Below are positions 1 to 11,260 of a DNA stretch of 64,000 bases, piece after piece. The translations under genes were made by a program, and so were the position numbers. The notes under the pieces were generated by a model. It worked only from the letters and a program-made list of their open reading frames with translations. It ran no database searches and was not told where the DNA came from. The first letter of the stretch is position 1, and every line of letters begins with the position of its first letter. The DNA is from Begonia masoniana (taxonomy: Eukaryota > Streptophyta > Magnoliopsida > Cucurbitales > Begoniaceae): contig CM039506.1 in NCBI GenBank assembly GCA_022432975.1, positions 20,649,614-20,713,613 of the forward strand, written 5' to 3'.

Positions 1-267
1 TGAGGGTGGCTAAGGGGAATGAATTTACACAGTTGAAGCAGACGGGTTCAGTTGCGGATTATATAAGGAGGTTTGAGGCGTTGTCTCGGTTTGCACCGCG
101 TCTTGTTAGCGATAATGAAGACAAAGTGTACCAGTTTATGGAGGGGCTGAATCCAGAAATCCGAATGAACATTATTGTATCGGGAATTATAGATGTGCCC
201 TATTCTGACATCGCAGCTAGAGCTCTGGACTTTGAGGCTGCCAGGGCGACTTGTGTTAGGCCGAGGG
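1..267 (+). pseudogene. Element A: Gag capsid fragment, left of the B insertion
   Basis: An open frame gives the C-terminal half of a Ty3/gypsy Gag capsid domain (residues like YIRRFEALSRFAPR and YSDIAARALDFEAA), close to the Gag of element H at 32240-32460. Gag forms the virus-like particle that packages element RNA. The frame enters from outside the window and is cut in the codon after position 266 by element B. The same reading frame resumes at 9090, so this is one gag gene split by an insertion. The bases GAGGG at 263-267 reappear at 9085-9089 as the target-site duplication. The element is otherwise full of stops and frameshifts and is not functional. Confidence 0.9.
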
Positions 268-360
268 TATAACGACCCTAAAATTTACCCTTGTACTATT
301 CCTAAAAAAAATCTCTTAAAATTTGAACTTTTCTTTTCTATCCTTATAACTAGACTTGCC
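268..360 (-). repeat. Element B: 3' LTR remnant (93 bp)
   Basis: These 93 bases match the start of 6287-6380 almost base for base, beginning TATAACGACCC in both. They are the extreme 3' end of the minus-strand LTR. At 361 the similarity stops and internal non-coding domain begins, so the rest of this LTR was deleted together with the polypurine tract. The terminal TA instead of CA is shared by both LTR ends of B. Confidence 0.85.
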
Positions 361-986
361 AATTAAGGACTTCGATTTTCTTCTTCTTTTTTTTTTTTAT
401 ATACTTACGATCACTCATCATGGTTCTTAACTAGAACCCCCTACTATACTTTTCAACATTGGCCTTAAATTCACATTTCCTACTGTCAATTGGATCGTAC
501 ACGTCCTTACCCAAGTATTGAGCATAATAAATGTCCGAATCTCCAATCGAGTATCCCAATGGCCTATTTTGTCACCTTAATATATACACATGCATTGGCT
601 TTCACTGAATTACTCACTGATTAGATCTCCTAATAATACTAACTTGAAAGTTTTCTTTCATTGACGTCTGTCCTCAACTGTCCCCTTAGATAAGAGTTAT
701 GTTTAAGCTTCCTAACGTCAGCTAGATTGAATGCCTAAGATTTCTTCCAACTCCTGGGCTATAGCCCAAACTTCAACATAATTTCTTCGACTCCGTCTAC
801 AGTCGGGATGCACACCGACTCCATTCCTATAGTAACCTCATAACCGTATTCCTTACTCTCAATTGGCCTAAACACGTCCTCGCTTACGCACCGAGTCTTA
901 CCAAACTTCCTAGGTTCTCAATCAAACGATCTCTAACTGTGTAGTCGACACCTGACAACTCGTCACGTGTTGGTCTATACTTTATC
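361..986 (-). other. Element B: conserved non-coding internal domain, distal part
   Basis: The stretch has no credible reading frame but is homologous on the minus strand to about 17025-17640 of element C; for example 711-780 matches the complement of 17225-17290, and 950-986 the complement of 17025-17070. It is the downstream part of the domain that replaces pol in both elements. The last bases, TTATC (982-986), are repeated at 3506-3510 as the duplication flanking solo LTR P. Confidence 0.8.
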
Positions 987-1252
987 TGTAACGACCCCGA
1001 CTCTGCGTCGGTGCCGCCACGACCTGTGCCGTGCACGTGCATCCATACTACCCTCGCCCGCTCTCGTATAATTTTTTTTTTCTTTTCCTTTTCATTTCGC
1101 TTTCAATTTCTTTTCATTTCATTCGCTTATTCATTAGAGAACGGACTCGGGCAATCTATCCACATCTATCGACATTTTTGCTCTAACTTAAAACATATTC
1201 AAAATCCACTTTCACTTTCAATTTCCTTCCTTTTTTTTTCTTTTTTTTTTTA

Positions 1253-1410
1253 ATTCTACGTTCGAACGTCAAAGTGTTGGCGTTCGATCACAGAATCCTC
1301 TGTTTTTTTCTTAACTTCTACGTTCGAACGTCAGAGTGTTGGCGTTCGATCGCAGAATCCTCTGTTTTTTTCTTAACTTCTACGTTCGAACGCTAACTCT
1401 TTGGCATTCG
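1253..1410 (-). repeat. Tandem units with CGTTCGAACG palindromes in LTR P
   Basis: There are two near-identical units of about 64 bp and a third diverged partial unit. Each starts with the palindrome ACGTTCGAACGT or a variant, followed after about 12 bases by GGCGTTCGAT and then CAGAATCCTCTG. The block occupies the same place in the LTR where other families carry CGATCGATCG hairpins. Confidence 0.8.
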
Positions 1411-2559
1411 ATTGGCTCCTTTTTTTTTCTTCTTCCCTCGTTTCTTTTCTTCAACACTCCCTCACTCATCCACACCACACTCACTCCATTCACAATTTTC
1501 ACTCCACACTATCACCACTTCATTCTATTGCATATCATAACAACACTTCAACATATCCAAACTACTCCCCTCACACAATCACCATTCCACCGATCACCCA
1601 AAAACCAACTCAAAACTCTTTTAAAACGTGGTTAAATTTCATAAAAACAAACCGCGTGGATCCGTTTATAAACTAAATGTTCCCCTCTGTTTGAAAATAT
1701 CCAAATACGCGTTAAAACATCAACAATCATCCGTACATAGCGGAAACTAGCAAAAATCATCAAAACAACGGTTTATAATCTATCCAGACACCAAGCATCC
1801 TATAATGATTTCAACTATACATTCTTCCTATTCTATCACCCATCCACTCGTGTAAACCCAAAAAGCAACAAAATACATAACCTATGCTCCCACGGGTCAT
1901 ACACGCATCGACTACGCCAGCCGCTCCCATGAACATCCTCGTTCAAGCTGCAGGCTTGTCAGGTGGAGGGACATCGTCCTCACCTTGCTCGAAGTCACCT
2001 ACACCATAAAGACACCTATGAGATAAAAATCTCAGTAAATTTTATTTAAATATCTATGCATGATCATGTATGCTCAATGCTATGAAAACCGTCCATGTCA
2101 TTTCATATATCAGTACGTGTCAGTCTATGGTTATCGGAAACGCTTGACAGTTAGATAGGGTATGTCAAGCGGTTAGACAGCCCACACCATCTAAAGGGAG
2201 GAAAACCCGCTCACCACGGAACACCAGGTCTGAACCTCATCCCCGATAACCTCATGTCATGGTTGTTTACTGTGATACTTTACTTGCCTTTACATGCATT
2301 TTCTTTTCATAAAATTCATACTTAATTCATTTTCATGACTTTTTGAAACCATAATGCATGAGCAGTTCAACATACAATAAACATACATAACGAGTATACC
2401 ATCAAAACCTCACAAATGCATCACAACAATTATCCTATAAACAATCAACCTAATCTACCCAACCAAAGCAAGTAAACAAACATAGCACCCAATAATCCTC
2501 AACACGAATTCCGACTTATGGTGTAGGCCAATCGGCCAGAGTAAGTCATGAGAACTTAC

Positions 2560-2604
2560 CTCGTGTCCGTTGCACACCAAGCTCCTCGTCACAAGCTTCG
2601 TCAC
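2560..2604 (-). other. 45-nt exon-like cassette of LTR P
   Basis: On the minus strand the 45 bases are preceded by an acceptor-like TTTAG and followed by the donor GTAAGT. The donor lies in an inverted repeat, GTAAGTTCTCATGACTTAC (2541-2559). Length and borders equal those in the other LTRs, although the inner sequence differs clearly. Splicing is inferred, not shown. Confidence 0.55.
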
Positions 2605-3510
2605 CTAAATCAATCCATAGCGTCCTTTGTTAAAACCAAGCTTAAACATGAAATTTCAGAAATTTACGAAACTCCTAACTAAAGGAAAATCTCCTAAAAC
2701 TCTAATAAATCTCTTGTGGGCATTTCATCGAGCAACTTACGCTCACAAATTCTCAAACTCCATTAATGGAGGTTTCACCAAGCTCCAAACCCGATTTTTC
2801 CAAACAAACGCCCAAACCATCCATTATTTCAACTAATAAACGTTAATAAGGTAATTTCTAACGTTTCCTAACAAAACCTGACTATTTCTACGAAATTCCT
2901 ACGAAACCCTAAATGTTCCAACCTCTAAAAATTGAGAGCTAAAGCCGAAAAACCATAGATTCTTACCTAGAATCACGAGAGGAAGAGAAAATGAGAAGAA
3001 CTCTTGATGAACGGAAGAAGAATCGCTGAAGGAATGGAGAATTGCTGTTGAGAGAAAAGGAGAGGGAGAGGGTTCTGCGTAAGGGTGAAGGGGAATGGGG
3101 GGGGGGGGGTTGTGTTTTTATTAAATTTTGACATGCCAAATTACTCTTTTGCCCTTCTAGCTCAATATGCAACTACCTCATTGCTTAGTCCTCGATTCGG
3201 CTTCTCCAAATTTTCTTATTCCAGCAATAATCCCGACTTATTACTAGGGCTCTAATAAAACTTTCCGTTTGTCAAACGGACTCAGTTTACTATTTTTACG
3301 ATTTAAAACTCTTTAAAGTTAAAACAGGAACTAGGGCGTTATATTTCGGTTTGAATTTCTTAAATTCCCATAACTTCCCTAAAATTCATATTAATTATAT
3401 AAGGGTTCCATTAAAACTCTCAATTCGCAAAACGGACATATTTTGATTATTTACAAAAATGCCCTTGCGTGCAATATCAAAGAACCAGTAAATCCGGGTG
3501 TTACATTATC

Positions 3511-5645
3511 ATCCAAAACGTTAAGCTCTTTAACTCTTCTAATTAACCTCATGTTCAAGTTTTCTCTAGTTACTTCTTTAGGCAGTAGCCATACCCAAGT
3601 TTCCTATCCCCTTTTTTAATTGATTATCATCTAAAGGTTTATGTAACTCTTGGATTGTAAACCAACATCTACATAACTTCGTCTACGTCCCCCGCAGCCG
3701 AAACATACGTCTGCTAATTTCCCGCATTTTCTCCCATTATGATTCCTCCTAAACCCTTTCATCAGCATTACCCCAAGTCACACTTCCCCTTGGGGAACTT
3801 ACCGATCCCGTTAGTTATTTCAGGATGGTTTCACAACTAAGTTCATGATGCTATACTTCTCAAATTATAACATCAAAATTCCTCAAAGTTTTTACTGATT
3901 TCAACTGGGTGTTAACGTCGCTGCTCTCATAAGATTCTCATTCCTTTATGAACATGTTCCTATAAGCATCGTATTTCATTCTAATCTTCATCATCGAGCT
4001 CTATCACTATGTCCTTAACTAAAATTCTTATACTATCTATACTATGCTCACTTGTCTAACTTAGATTCCCATTAACTCCAAGTACCATCAAGTCCATGAT
4101 TCCACCATTGATGTGCTCTAAACTATACACTCTAATCTTAGGTCATTTATGTATTTATTGGTCTCGACTTGTTAAATACGAGTCAAACTTCTTAGAAATT
4201 TCTAACTTAGCCTCACTTCTAAGTTTACTTAAATGGTTTATGTGAAACTCCCTACTCTCCTCATTTGATAACCTACAAATTTCTCAAATTGCTCGGCACA
4301 AAACATTGGGCTAAACTTCTAATCTTAATCCTTCATTTAATCTAACAATCTTCGGCACCTATGTCTAATATCGCACAAGAACTTCTTCGAAGCTACTAAA
4401 CAGTTTACTCTCCCTCGTTCCTCCTAGTTGGGTTCTAATATACTACTCGGCTCCCATGCAACGATTCATCCAACAGTCTTCTTGTTTGCAAACTTTTTGT
4501 AGATAAATTCACTCCCTTTTTCCGATAATTTAGAACATCTCCTCATTAAAACTAGCCTTCCTAGTTCTTCATAATAATGATGTCCCTACTTCCATCCCGG
4601 TGGTAAGCCTCACGTCCATGGCCCTCAATTTAAGCTGTACCAACTAGAGACTCATTCTAGTTGAATCGTCAGTCCTTCTATAGCCATACTAGTTGTCTTA
4701 AACCTGAAACACGACTTCCAATTTAGAGTGCTAAACTATTTCTTTAGTAGTTATCGCGTTTGGGCTCCTAAGTTCTCTGTAACTCTCCTACTTCTGCTTC
4801 TGCTTCATACCATCTAATAAAACAATACCCAAATCCCTAACGCGTCTACTAATCATCGATCACTCTTGACTTCTCTAAGTCTCCCCTTTATGGTATGTCG
4901 ATCAAAATCTTTTCGTGAAACGGGCAACCGTTCGTTACCGACTAATCTTCTCAGATGACCATTCTCTCCTAGAGACCGGCCAATTTTTGTTACTCGAGTA
5001 TTACTCTTTGTCTAACCTTGATTCTTTTATGGTCTCGGGAATTGTTAACTTTTCAACTCCGAGTAAACTCCCTTCTCTTCTTCATCAATATTGGTCGATA
5101 CCAATATTCCCTTCAAATCACTTCGATCTCTCATCTACCTGCGTTGTATCCGATCCATCGCCCCTTTGCCAAAGAAATTAACACTTTACATTCCCTCTTG
5201 ACAATTTACTTAACTAAACTTTTGAAAGCTACCTTTATCTAGACACTTCCAACTTCTCCCGTATCTAGGATATTCAAACTTCTGCTACTATTTCCTACTT
5301 ATTCATACGCACTAACGGCATCTTGACAATCTAGCATATCCTTTAGTCAATCTTACATCTAAGCTTCAAATTAAGTCAGGTTAATCCCATTAACGCATAA
5401 CTTCTCTTTCCATAAGGTCTATATCATCCTATATCTAATCTACTGCCTTCTCATCGAGGTTTACCTAGGAACTCCTTCATACCCACCTTCTACCAATCTC
5501 TTGCCTACTTTTATCTATCGTTCACATATATTGTTATTAAGCCATCGTTCCAACTACCCTATTCTTATTCTATTGTTATTCGTTTCTCTTATAGGGAAGA
5601 TAAAACATTACCTGAAACAGCCGATGGCTGTGCAGTTTCCTCATC
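3511..5645 (-). other. Element B: conserved non-coding internal domain, proximal part
   Basis: About 2.1 kb with no frame resembling pol. The minus strand matches element C in the same order: 4140-4240 matches the complement of 16560-16680, and 5420-5500 that of about 15930-16020. Short open frames here (for example near 4915-5242) do not match any frame in C, so they look accidental. Conservation without coding capacity suggests a cis-acting RNA role or descent from one founder; I cannot tell which. Confidence 0.75.
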
Positions 5646-6125
5646 TTAGATCGGGGCAATTATTCTCGGTGTGACTCTCTCCCAATTGGTAGCCGTTCTT
5701 GGACAATTATGGGCGTAGTGACCTGCCTCCCCACATCTAAAGCATTGGTCCGTACCCAACCTACACACGCCATAATGTTTCTTCTGACAACCAGGACACC
5801 AAGGTCTTTGGCAAGTTCCTTGTGCCTGTTTTCCTTTACCATGGCCATTCTTTCCCTCGTACGACCTTTTAACACCTCTTTGTTGCTTTTCCTCTACTGG
5901 GTGCAGTTAAAACTCTATGAGCAACCTATCTACACCGTGGTTACTAGGAGCAATCACCACTTGGGTTCTAAGGCATTCTCGGTCTATCAAGGCTTCGAGC
6001 TGGCGAGATTGTCTATCTATATGGATTGCTTGTCAGTCTAGATGTTGAGTTTGTTGGGCAATGAACTCTTTCAACTGTTTTATAGTGTCATCTCTCTCAT
6101 CTCCATCATTATCTTTATGAACCAT
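5646..6125 (-). pseudogene. Element B: gag remnant with capsid core deleted
   Basis: From the ATG at 6125-6123 the frame encodes the Gag N terminus, rich in charged residues and then Gln-rich coiled coil (DTIKQLKEFIAQQTQ). It is broken by a TGA soon after. The capsid core is missing: the frame jumps to the Gln/Lys-rich linker and nucleocapsid. The nucleocapsid keeps a CPGC...C cluster and an intact CX2CX4HX4C zinc knuckle (CFRCGEAGHYAHNC), then stops at 5648-5646, before the protease. The order is the same as Gag of element C at 14763-15913. It cannot make particles, but it shows that B came from a gag-bearing element. Confidence 0.85.
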
Positions 6126-6272
6126 TTTTTTTGTCAACCTATAAAATTAGAGACAACAATTCTAAGAAACCGAAACAAAGAAAGCATATAACGTACTTAC
6201 AGTTGAAGAAGCATGTCCGTGTAGTGGCTTACGTAGTCGAGCAGTCTGCAGAACCGATTTTAAAACTCAGGA

Positions 6273-6284
6273 GCTCTGATACCA
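6273..6284 (-). promoter_or_regulatory. Element B primer-binding site (initiator tRNA-Met)
   Basis: The minus strand reads TGGTATCAGAGC two bases after the 5' LTR end. This complements the 3' end of plant initiator methionine tRNA, the primer for minus-strand DNA synthesis in Ty3/gypsy elements. Confidence 0.92.
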
Positions 6285-6647
6285 ACTATAACGACCCTAA
6301 AATTTACCCTTGTACTATTCCTAAAAAAAATCTCGTAAAATTTGAACTTTTCTTTTCTATCCTTATAACTGGACTTGCCTATTACCCTCGTCTATTCTCA
6401 CACAATTTTCATTTTCATTTATCCATTCATTTCCCTTTTCATTCATTCATCAATCGTGAGAAAATAGGTTCGGCATTAAATCCATATCTATAACCTTTAA
6501 AGACTAGTTACTTTATTCAGCGGAAAATATAATCCTTATGCTAAAGTTTAACTTAATTTAAATTCCTCTCAGGTTCTATCAATTTGAATAGTGGTCGGGG
6601 TAGCTAATTCTCTCTATCGGGTTTGGAAGACAAAAGCCTGAGGAGGC

Positions 6648-6790
6648 GTGGACGACAAAACCTATGAAGGCATGGACGTTTGAAAACATAGTCAGTGTGG
6701 ACGACTAAAACTATAGGCAGTGTGGACGACTGAAAACAGTAAGCAGTGTGGACGACTGAAACTGTAGGCAGTGTGGACGACTGGCATTCT
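6648..6790 (-). repeat. GTGGACGACT tandem block in LTR B
   Basis: Five imperfect units of about 27 bp, each with GTGGACGA or GTGGACGACT and AAACAGTA-like spacers, lie between the hairpin cluster and the LTR end. Scattered TTGTCCACAG motifs at 6840-7000 are the reverse complement of the core, so the region can pair with itself. An analogous ATCGTCC block occurs in LTR H. Confidence 0.75.
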
Positions 6791-8127
6791 TTGCCAGAAT
6801 GCTTAATTAAACTTTATCGTTCACAGACTTACTTAGACTTTTTTTGTCCACAGACAACGTGACTTTATTGTCCACAGTCCACGTGACTTATTCGTCCATG
6901 TGACTTATTTGTCCACGTCTTTTGATGACAACTTTGGACGATGATTTTCTTCTACCAAAATACTTGACTGGACTTTATTGTCCACGAACTTTGGACGATG
7001 ACTTTCCTACTGAACATTTAACTAAAACTTTTAAGAATCCCTACTCTAAATCATGCGTTACCCGATCGATCGCCCCTTACTGGCGATTGATCGGCTAGCT
7101 CTCTGGATTTTGTTCAGAGAGCTGCCTTCACATTAATTTTCCCCTGTACCTATACACCATTCACCCTGAAAATTTCCAGAAACATTAAACATCAAAATCC
7201 ATTACCATGTCATCAATTAACCCTCTCCTTATCCTAATAACACTTCAAATTTCATCCTCAAAATATTCATCAATAATCTAACTAAATTACACATCCAAAA
7301 ACCGAACATCAACCTAAAATCATCAAATCAACAGTTTATAACTTATCCAGATACCAAGCATCCTAAAAAGTGTTTCTATACATTTCGTTCTATATTTCTA
7401 CCTGTCAGCCCATCATAGCCCCAAAACCAAAAAATATATAACCTATGCTCCCACGGGTCATGCACGCATCGACTACGCCAACCGCTCCCTTAGCATCCTC
7501 CTTCAAGCTGCAGGCTCGTCAGGTGGAGGGAAATCCTCCTCACCTTCCTCTAAGTCACCTACACCATAAAGACACCTATGAGATAAAATCTCAGTAAGTT
7601 CAACGTAAATGTTTATGCATGATCATGTATGCAATGAAAGCCGTCCATGTCGTTTCATTTCAGTACGTGTCAGTCTTGGTTACCGGGGCCTTTCTCAGTC
7701 AGATGGATAGGGCACATCAAGTGAGTAGACAGCCCACACCATCTAAAAGGAGGGAGACCCGCTCACCATGGAACACCAGGTCTGAACCTCTCCCCAAATA
7801 ACCACCATGCATTGTTTACTATGATACTTTACTTGCCACATGCATGCAATTCCTTTTCTTTGAAACCAATGCGTAAATTCGTTTTCATGGCATTTTGAAA
7901 ACTATGATGCATGAACAGTTCAATACATAATATAAACATACCAAATGAGTATACCATCAAAACCTCTCAATACATCAAAACATCATAACACGTATCCTAT
8001 AAAATAATCAAACCTAATCTACCCAACCAAGGCAAAGCAATTAAACAAGCAAGCTCCAAAAATCCTCAACAATAAAACTCGACATATGGTGTAGGCCAAT
8101 CGGCCACGGTAAGTCAAGAGAACTTAC

Positions 8128-8172
8128 CTATCGTCCTTAGCAATCCGGGTGCCGTCCGTGAGCCTCGTCCAC
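8128..8172 (-). other. 45-nt exon-like cassette of LTR B
   Basis: The minus strand shows acceptor-like GCTAG, 45 bases starting GTGGACGAGG, then donor GTAAGT, which pairs with ACTTAC 7 bases downstream (8109-8127). Same borders and length as in LTRs A, C, G, H, J, K and P. Confidence 0.55.
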
Positions 8173-9089
8173 CTAGCACATTTCACAGTGTTCTTTGTTA
8201 AAACCGAGCCTAAACAAGGAATTCTCGTAAACTAACGAAACTCCTAACTAAAGGAAATTTCCTAAAATTCTAATAAACTTCTCTCAGACAGTTTGTCGAA
8301 CAACTTACGCTCACAATTCATAATCCTCCATTGATGGAGTTTTCCAAGCTCTCCAAAATTGATTTTTCTAACCTATCACCAAACGCATCCATTACTTCAA
8401 CCAATAACCTCAATAATCATAAATAGGGTGTTATCAAATCTTTTCTAACAAAGCCCAACCACTTCCAACGAAACCCTAATCGTTGAACAACCTATAAATC
8501 GAGAACTAACGCCCGAAAACACTAGAAACTCACCTAGAATCGCGATGGGAAGAGAAAACGTTAAGAACCTCGATGAATGGAAGAGGAATCGGTGAAGAGA
8601 TGGAGAATCGTCGTTGGAGGAGAGGCGTCGGCAGAGAAGGAGAAGAAAGGGGGAAGAAAACATTAAGTGTGAATGAAATTGGGGGTTTTGGCATTTTAAT
8701 TAAAATTGGTTTATCAAATTACAAGTTTAGCCTTTGGTTTGAATTCCCGTTTAACCTATTGTTCAGCTATCGGTTCGGTTTCTCTAAAATTTCCTTATTT
8801 CACCAATAATTCTAATTTATTCCTAGGGCTCTAATAAAACATTCCGTTCGTCAAACAGATTTATTTTACTATTTCTACGAATTAAATCTCCATAGGGTCA
8901 AAACCAGAAATTCGGGCATAACACTTTCGATTATGACTTCCGAATTTCCATATTTCTCCCAAAATTCTTATTAATTATGAGGATTCCATTAAAACTCTTG
9001 ATTTGCGAAAACGGACATATTTCAATTATTTATGAAATTACCATTGCGCGCAAAATTAGAAAGCTCGTAAAATCGGGTGTTACAGAGGG

Positions 9090-9888
9090 AGCCAGCTAAG
9101 GGCTTCTTCCGTGAGATCCATCCTCAGTCACAGAACTAAGGTTGGCATCTTAGAGGACAACAACCCCAGCAACAACAGCAAAGAGGTGTCAAGAGACCTT
9201 CTGAAGGAGGCAATGACCGAGGGAAAGGGAAGCAGGTACAAGGGACTCCTCAGATACCGTGGTGCCCTAAGTGCCAGAATGAGCACAGTGGTGTGTGCCG
9301 AATGAGCACTAATAAATGCTATAGATGTGATGAAGTGGGCCATTATGTCAAAAGTTGCCCGAAACCAGGCTGAGATCAGCCAGGCAGAGACCAGAGGAGA
9401 GTTATACCGCGGATCTTTACCTTTATCGAGCCCGGTGATGTCGACGACGAGGCTCAGCCTACGGTTATTGTAGGTACTATTTTAATCATGGGTGTAATAG
9501 TATTTTCATTGATAGACACGGGAGCTACGCACTCCTTCATTTCAATTGCTTGCATGGCTAGATTGGGATTAGAATCTGAGTTAGCGGATTATGAGTATAG
9601 AGTAACGCTGCCATCCGGAGCGTGTATGTAGTCTGATCGTGTTTTCTAGGGCAACGTCGCCACAGTGGGAAGTAATACCCTTTATGCCTGTCTGATAGTT
9701 ATGGGCATAGAGGTGTATGATCTTATTTTGGGAATGGACTGGCTATCTTGCCATTTCGCCTCTATCGACTGCCGATCCGAGTTAGTGACTTTTTGACCCC
9801 CGAATAGAGTGGAGTTTGCCTATCAGGCAATGAATAAGTTAAGTAGCCTGCCGACTTCCTATTCCATGAAGGTCAGAGAACAGTTTAC
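9090..9888 (+). pseudogene. Element A: Gag nucleocapsid and protease, broken
   Basis: Continuing the frame of 1-267 across the B insertion, this encodes the Gln-rich linker, an intact zinc knuckle CX2CX4HX4C (9317-9358, CYRCDEVGHYVKSC) and then the aspartic protease with the active-site motif DTGATHSF from about 9515, followed by the GMDWL motif near 9735. The protease would cut the Gag-Pol polyprotein. In-frame stops lie near 9138, 9370, 9628 and 9647, and a short deletion near 9880 shifts the frame against element H. There is no separation between Gag and Pol frames, as is usual in this clade, where one polyprotein is made. Confidence 0.9.
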
Positions 9889-10869
9889 TTGGCCATAGCA
9901 ATTGATACTCAGTTGCTAAATGGAGTAAAGCCGAGTGACCTTCCCATCGTGAAAGAGTTTACGGAAATCTTTCGCGACGATCTGCCCGGTTTACCACCAG
10001 ATCAGGAGATTGAATTTGTGATTGATGTTTATCCTACTTCAGCGCCTGTGTCCAAGAATCCTAACAGGTTGGCGCCGGCCGAGTTGAAGGAATTGAAATC
10101 CCTGCTTGAGAAGTTTTTGGATAAGGGTTTCATTCGACCCAGTTTTTCTCCTTGGTGTGCGCCCGTTCTGTTTGTTAAGAAGAAAGATGGGACCCTCAGG
10201 ATGTGTGTGGATTACAGAGAGCTGAATAAGCTGACGGTGAAGAATAAGTATCCACTACCCCGAATAGATGATTTATTTGACCAACTGTAGGGTGCTCGAG
10301 TGTTTTTGAAGATTGATCTACGCTCGGGTTATTATCAGTTGAAGGTCAGAAGAGAAGATATTCAGAAGAATGCCTTCTGAACGAGGTATGGGCATTATGA
10401 ATTCCTTGTTATGTCTTTCGGACTTACTAATGCCCCTGCAGCGTTTATGGATTTGATGAACCGTGTTTTCAAGGAGTATTTGGACAAATTTGTCGTTGTT
10501 TTTATAGATGACATCTTGGTCTATTCAAAGACGAAGGAAGAACACGAAGAGCACTTGAGAATAGTTCTGAGAATTCTATGTCAGCACCAATTGTATCCGA
10601 AGTTCTCCAAGTGCGAGTTTTGGCTGAATCAAATTGGTTTTCTTGGCCATATTATATCTCAGGAGGGAATTTCTGTGGATTCGAGCAAAATACAAGTTGT
10701 TAAAGAATGGCCACAGCCTAAGAACGTGCGAGAGGTGCGTGGATTTCTCAGATTGGCTGGGTATTACAGAAAGTTCATCGAGGGATTTTCAAAAATCGCA
10801 GTTCCCCTTTCAGGCTTGACACGAAAGAATGAAAAGTTTGTATGGTCTGCTGCATGTGAAAGAGCTTCA
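9889..10869 (+). pseudogene. Element A: reverse transcriptase domain, broken
   Basis: The frame gives a Ty3/gypsy reverse transcriptase: the LPPDQEIEF entry, [29 protein letters not shown], then, after a TAG at 10288, [25 protein letters not shown] and the catalytic FIDD box at 10501-10512 (the xxDD active site), ending in the thumb/connection [19 protein letters not shown] second stop lies near 10378. A one-base deletion at about 10860 throws the next domain out of frame. All landmark motifs are present, so decay is mild but sufficient to kill it. Confidence 0.92.
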
Positions 10870-11260
10870 ATGAGCTAAAACAAAAATTGACTACGGCTCC
10901 AGTTTTGACATTGCCAGTTGAGGGCGATAAGTTCAGTATTTACTGTGATGCTTCAAAGATCGGACTCGGTGGTGTGTGGATGCAGGAGGGCAGGGTCATT
11001 GCTTATGCTTCTCGGCAGTTAAAGCCATATTAGCAGAATTATCCTACGCACGACCTGGAATTAGCAGTCGTCGTCTTCGCACTAAAAATCTGGATGCACT
11101 ATTTATATGGGCAACAGTGCGAGATATTCTCAGACCACAAGAGCTTGAAGTATTTGTTTACGCCGAAGGAACTGAACATGCGGCAGCGAAGATGGCTGGA
11201 CTTTGTTAAAGACTATTAGTTTGAAATCAAGTACCACCTAGGAAAGGCGAACAAAGTTGC
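10870..11260 (+). pseudogene. Element A: RNase H domain, broken
   Basis: After the frameshift the new frame reads RNase H: YCDASKIGLGG (first catalytic Asp), [37 protein letters not shown] and LNMRQRRWL. This enzyme degrades the RNA strand of the RNA-DNA hybrid. Stops replace codons near 11031 and 11217. It joins directly to the integrase through the YHLGKANKVADALSR segment that marks the end of RNase H in gypsy Pol. Confidence 0.9.

Larger units (their letters stand above)
987..3505 (-). mobile_element. Solo LTR P inside element B
   Basis: A 2,519-bp LTR starts TGTAACGACC and ends GGGTGTTACA, flanked by the duplication TTATC (982-986, 3506-3510). The sequence on both sides is continuous element B internal domain, so only an LTR is left here, the usual product of LTR-LTR recombination. 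On the minus strand it shows donor-like CTAG|GTAAG near 2970, the palindrome CTCCATTAATGGAG (2758-2771), the 45-nt cassette (2560-2604), a donor hairpin (2541-2559), GGCC palindrome (2526-2537), a long-range stem (2129-2137 with 2243-2251), and a hairpin cluster of a distinct sequence type (1253-1410). A 13-G run lies at 3097-3109. Confidence 0.88.
268..9084 (-). mobile_element. Element B: non-autonomous gag-only LTR retrotransposon
   Basis: This is a complete insertion bounded by the 5-bp duplication GAGGG (263-267 and 9085-9089). Read on the minus strand it has a 5' LTR (6287-9084), a primer-binding site (6273-6284), a broken gag (5646-6125), a non-coding internal domain (5645 down to 3511 and 986 down to 361) and only the last 93 bp of the 3' LTR (268-360). 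Solo LTR P sits inside the non-coding domain. There is no protease, reverse transcriptase or integrase. Movement would have needed proteins from an autonomous relative such as A or H. The missing 3' LTR body implies a later deletion of roughly 2.7 kb. Confidence 0.88.
6287..9084 (-). repeat. Element B: 5' LTR (2,798 bp)
   Basis: The minus-strand LTR begins TGTAACACCCG at 9084 and ends GGGTCGTTATA at 6287, next to the primer-binding site. It carries the shared LTR layout: donor-like CTAG|GTGAG near 8530, the CATTRATGG dyad near 8331, the 45-nt cassette (8128-8172), a donor hairpin (8109-8127), GGCCAATCGGCC (8094-8105), the acceptor-like CACCTACACCATA complement near 7557, CGATCGATCG hairpins (about 7055-7110), and a GGACGACT tandem block (6648-6790). 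Compared with solo LTR P it is only roughly 80% similar by eye at the start. Confidence 0.88.

Noticed and set aside
987..3505. Reading 987-3505 as the 3' LTR of element B
   Set aside because: It has its own TTATC duplication and continuous B internal domain on both sides, so it is a later solo LTR.
4915..5242. Two overlapping 74-88 codon frames in element B
   Set aside because: They lie on the strand opposite to the element and have no counterpart in the homologous domain of C.
6273..6284. Possible initiator tRNA-Met gene (also 14601-14612 and 31634-31645)
   Set aside because: Only the 12 bases complementary to the tRNA 3' end are present, next to LTR ends; these are primer-binding sites.
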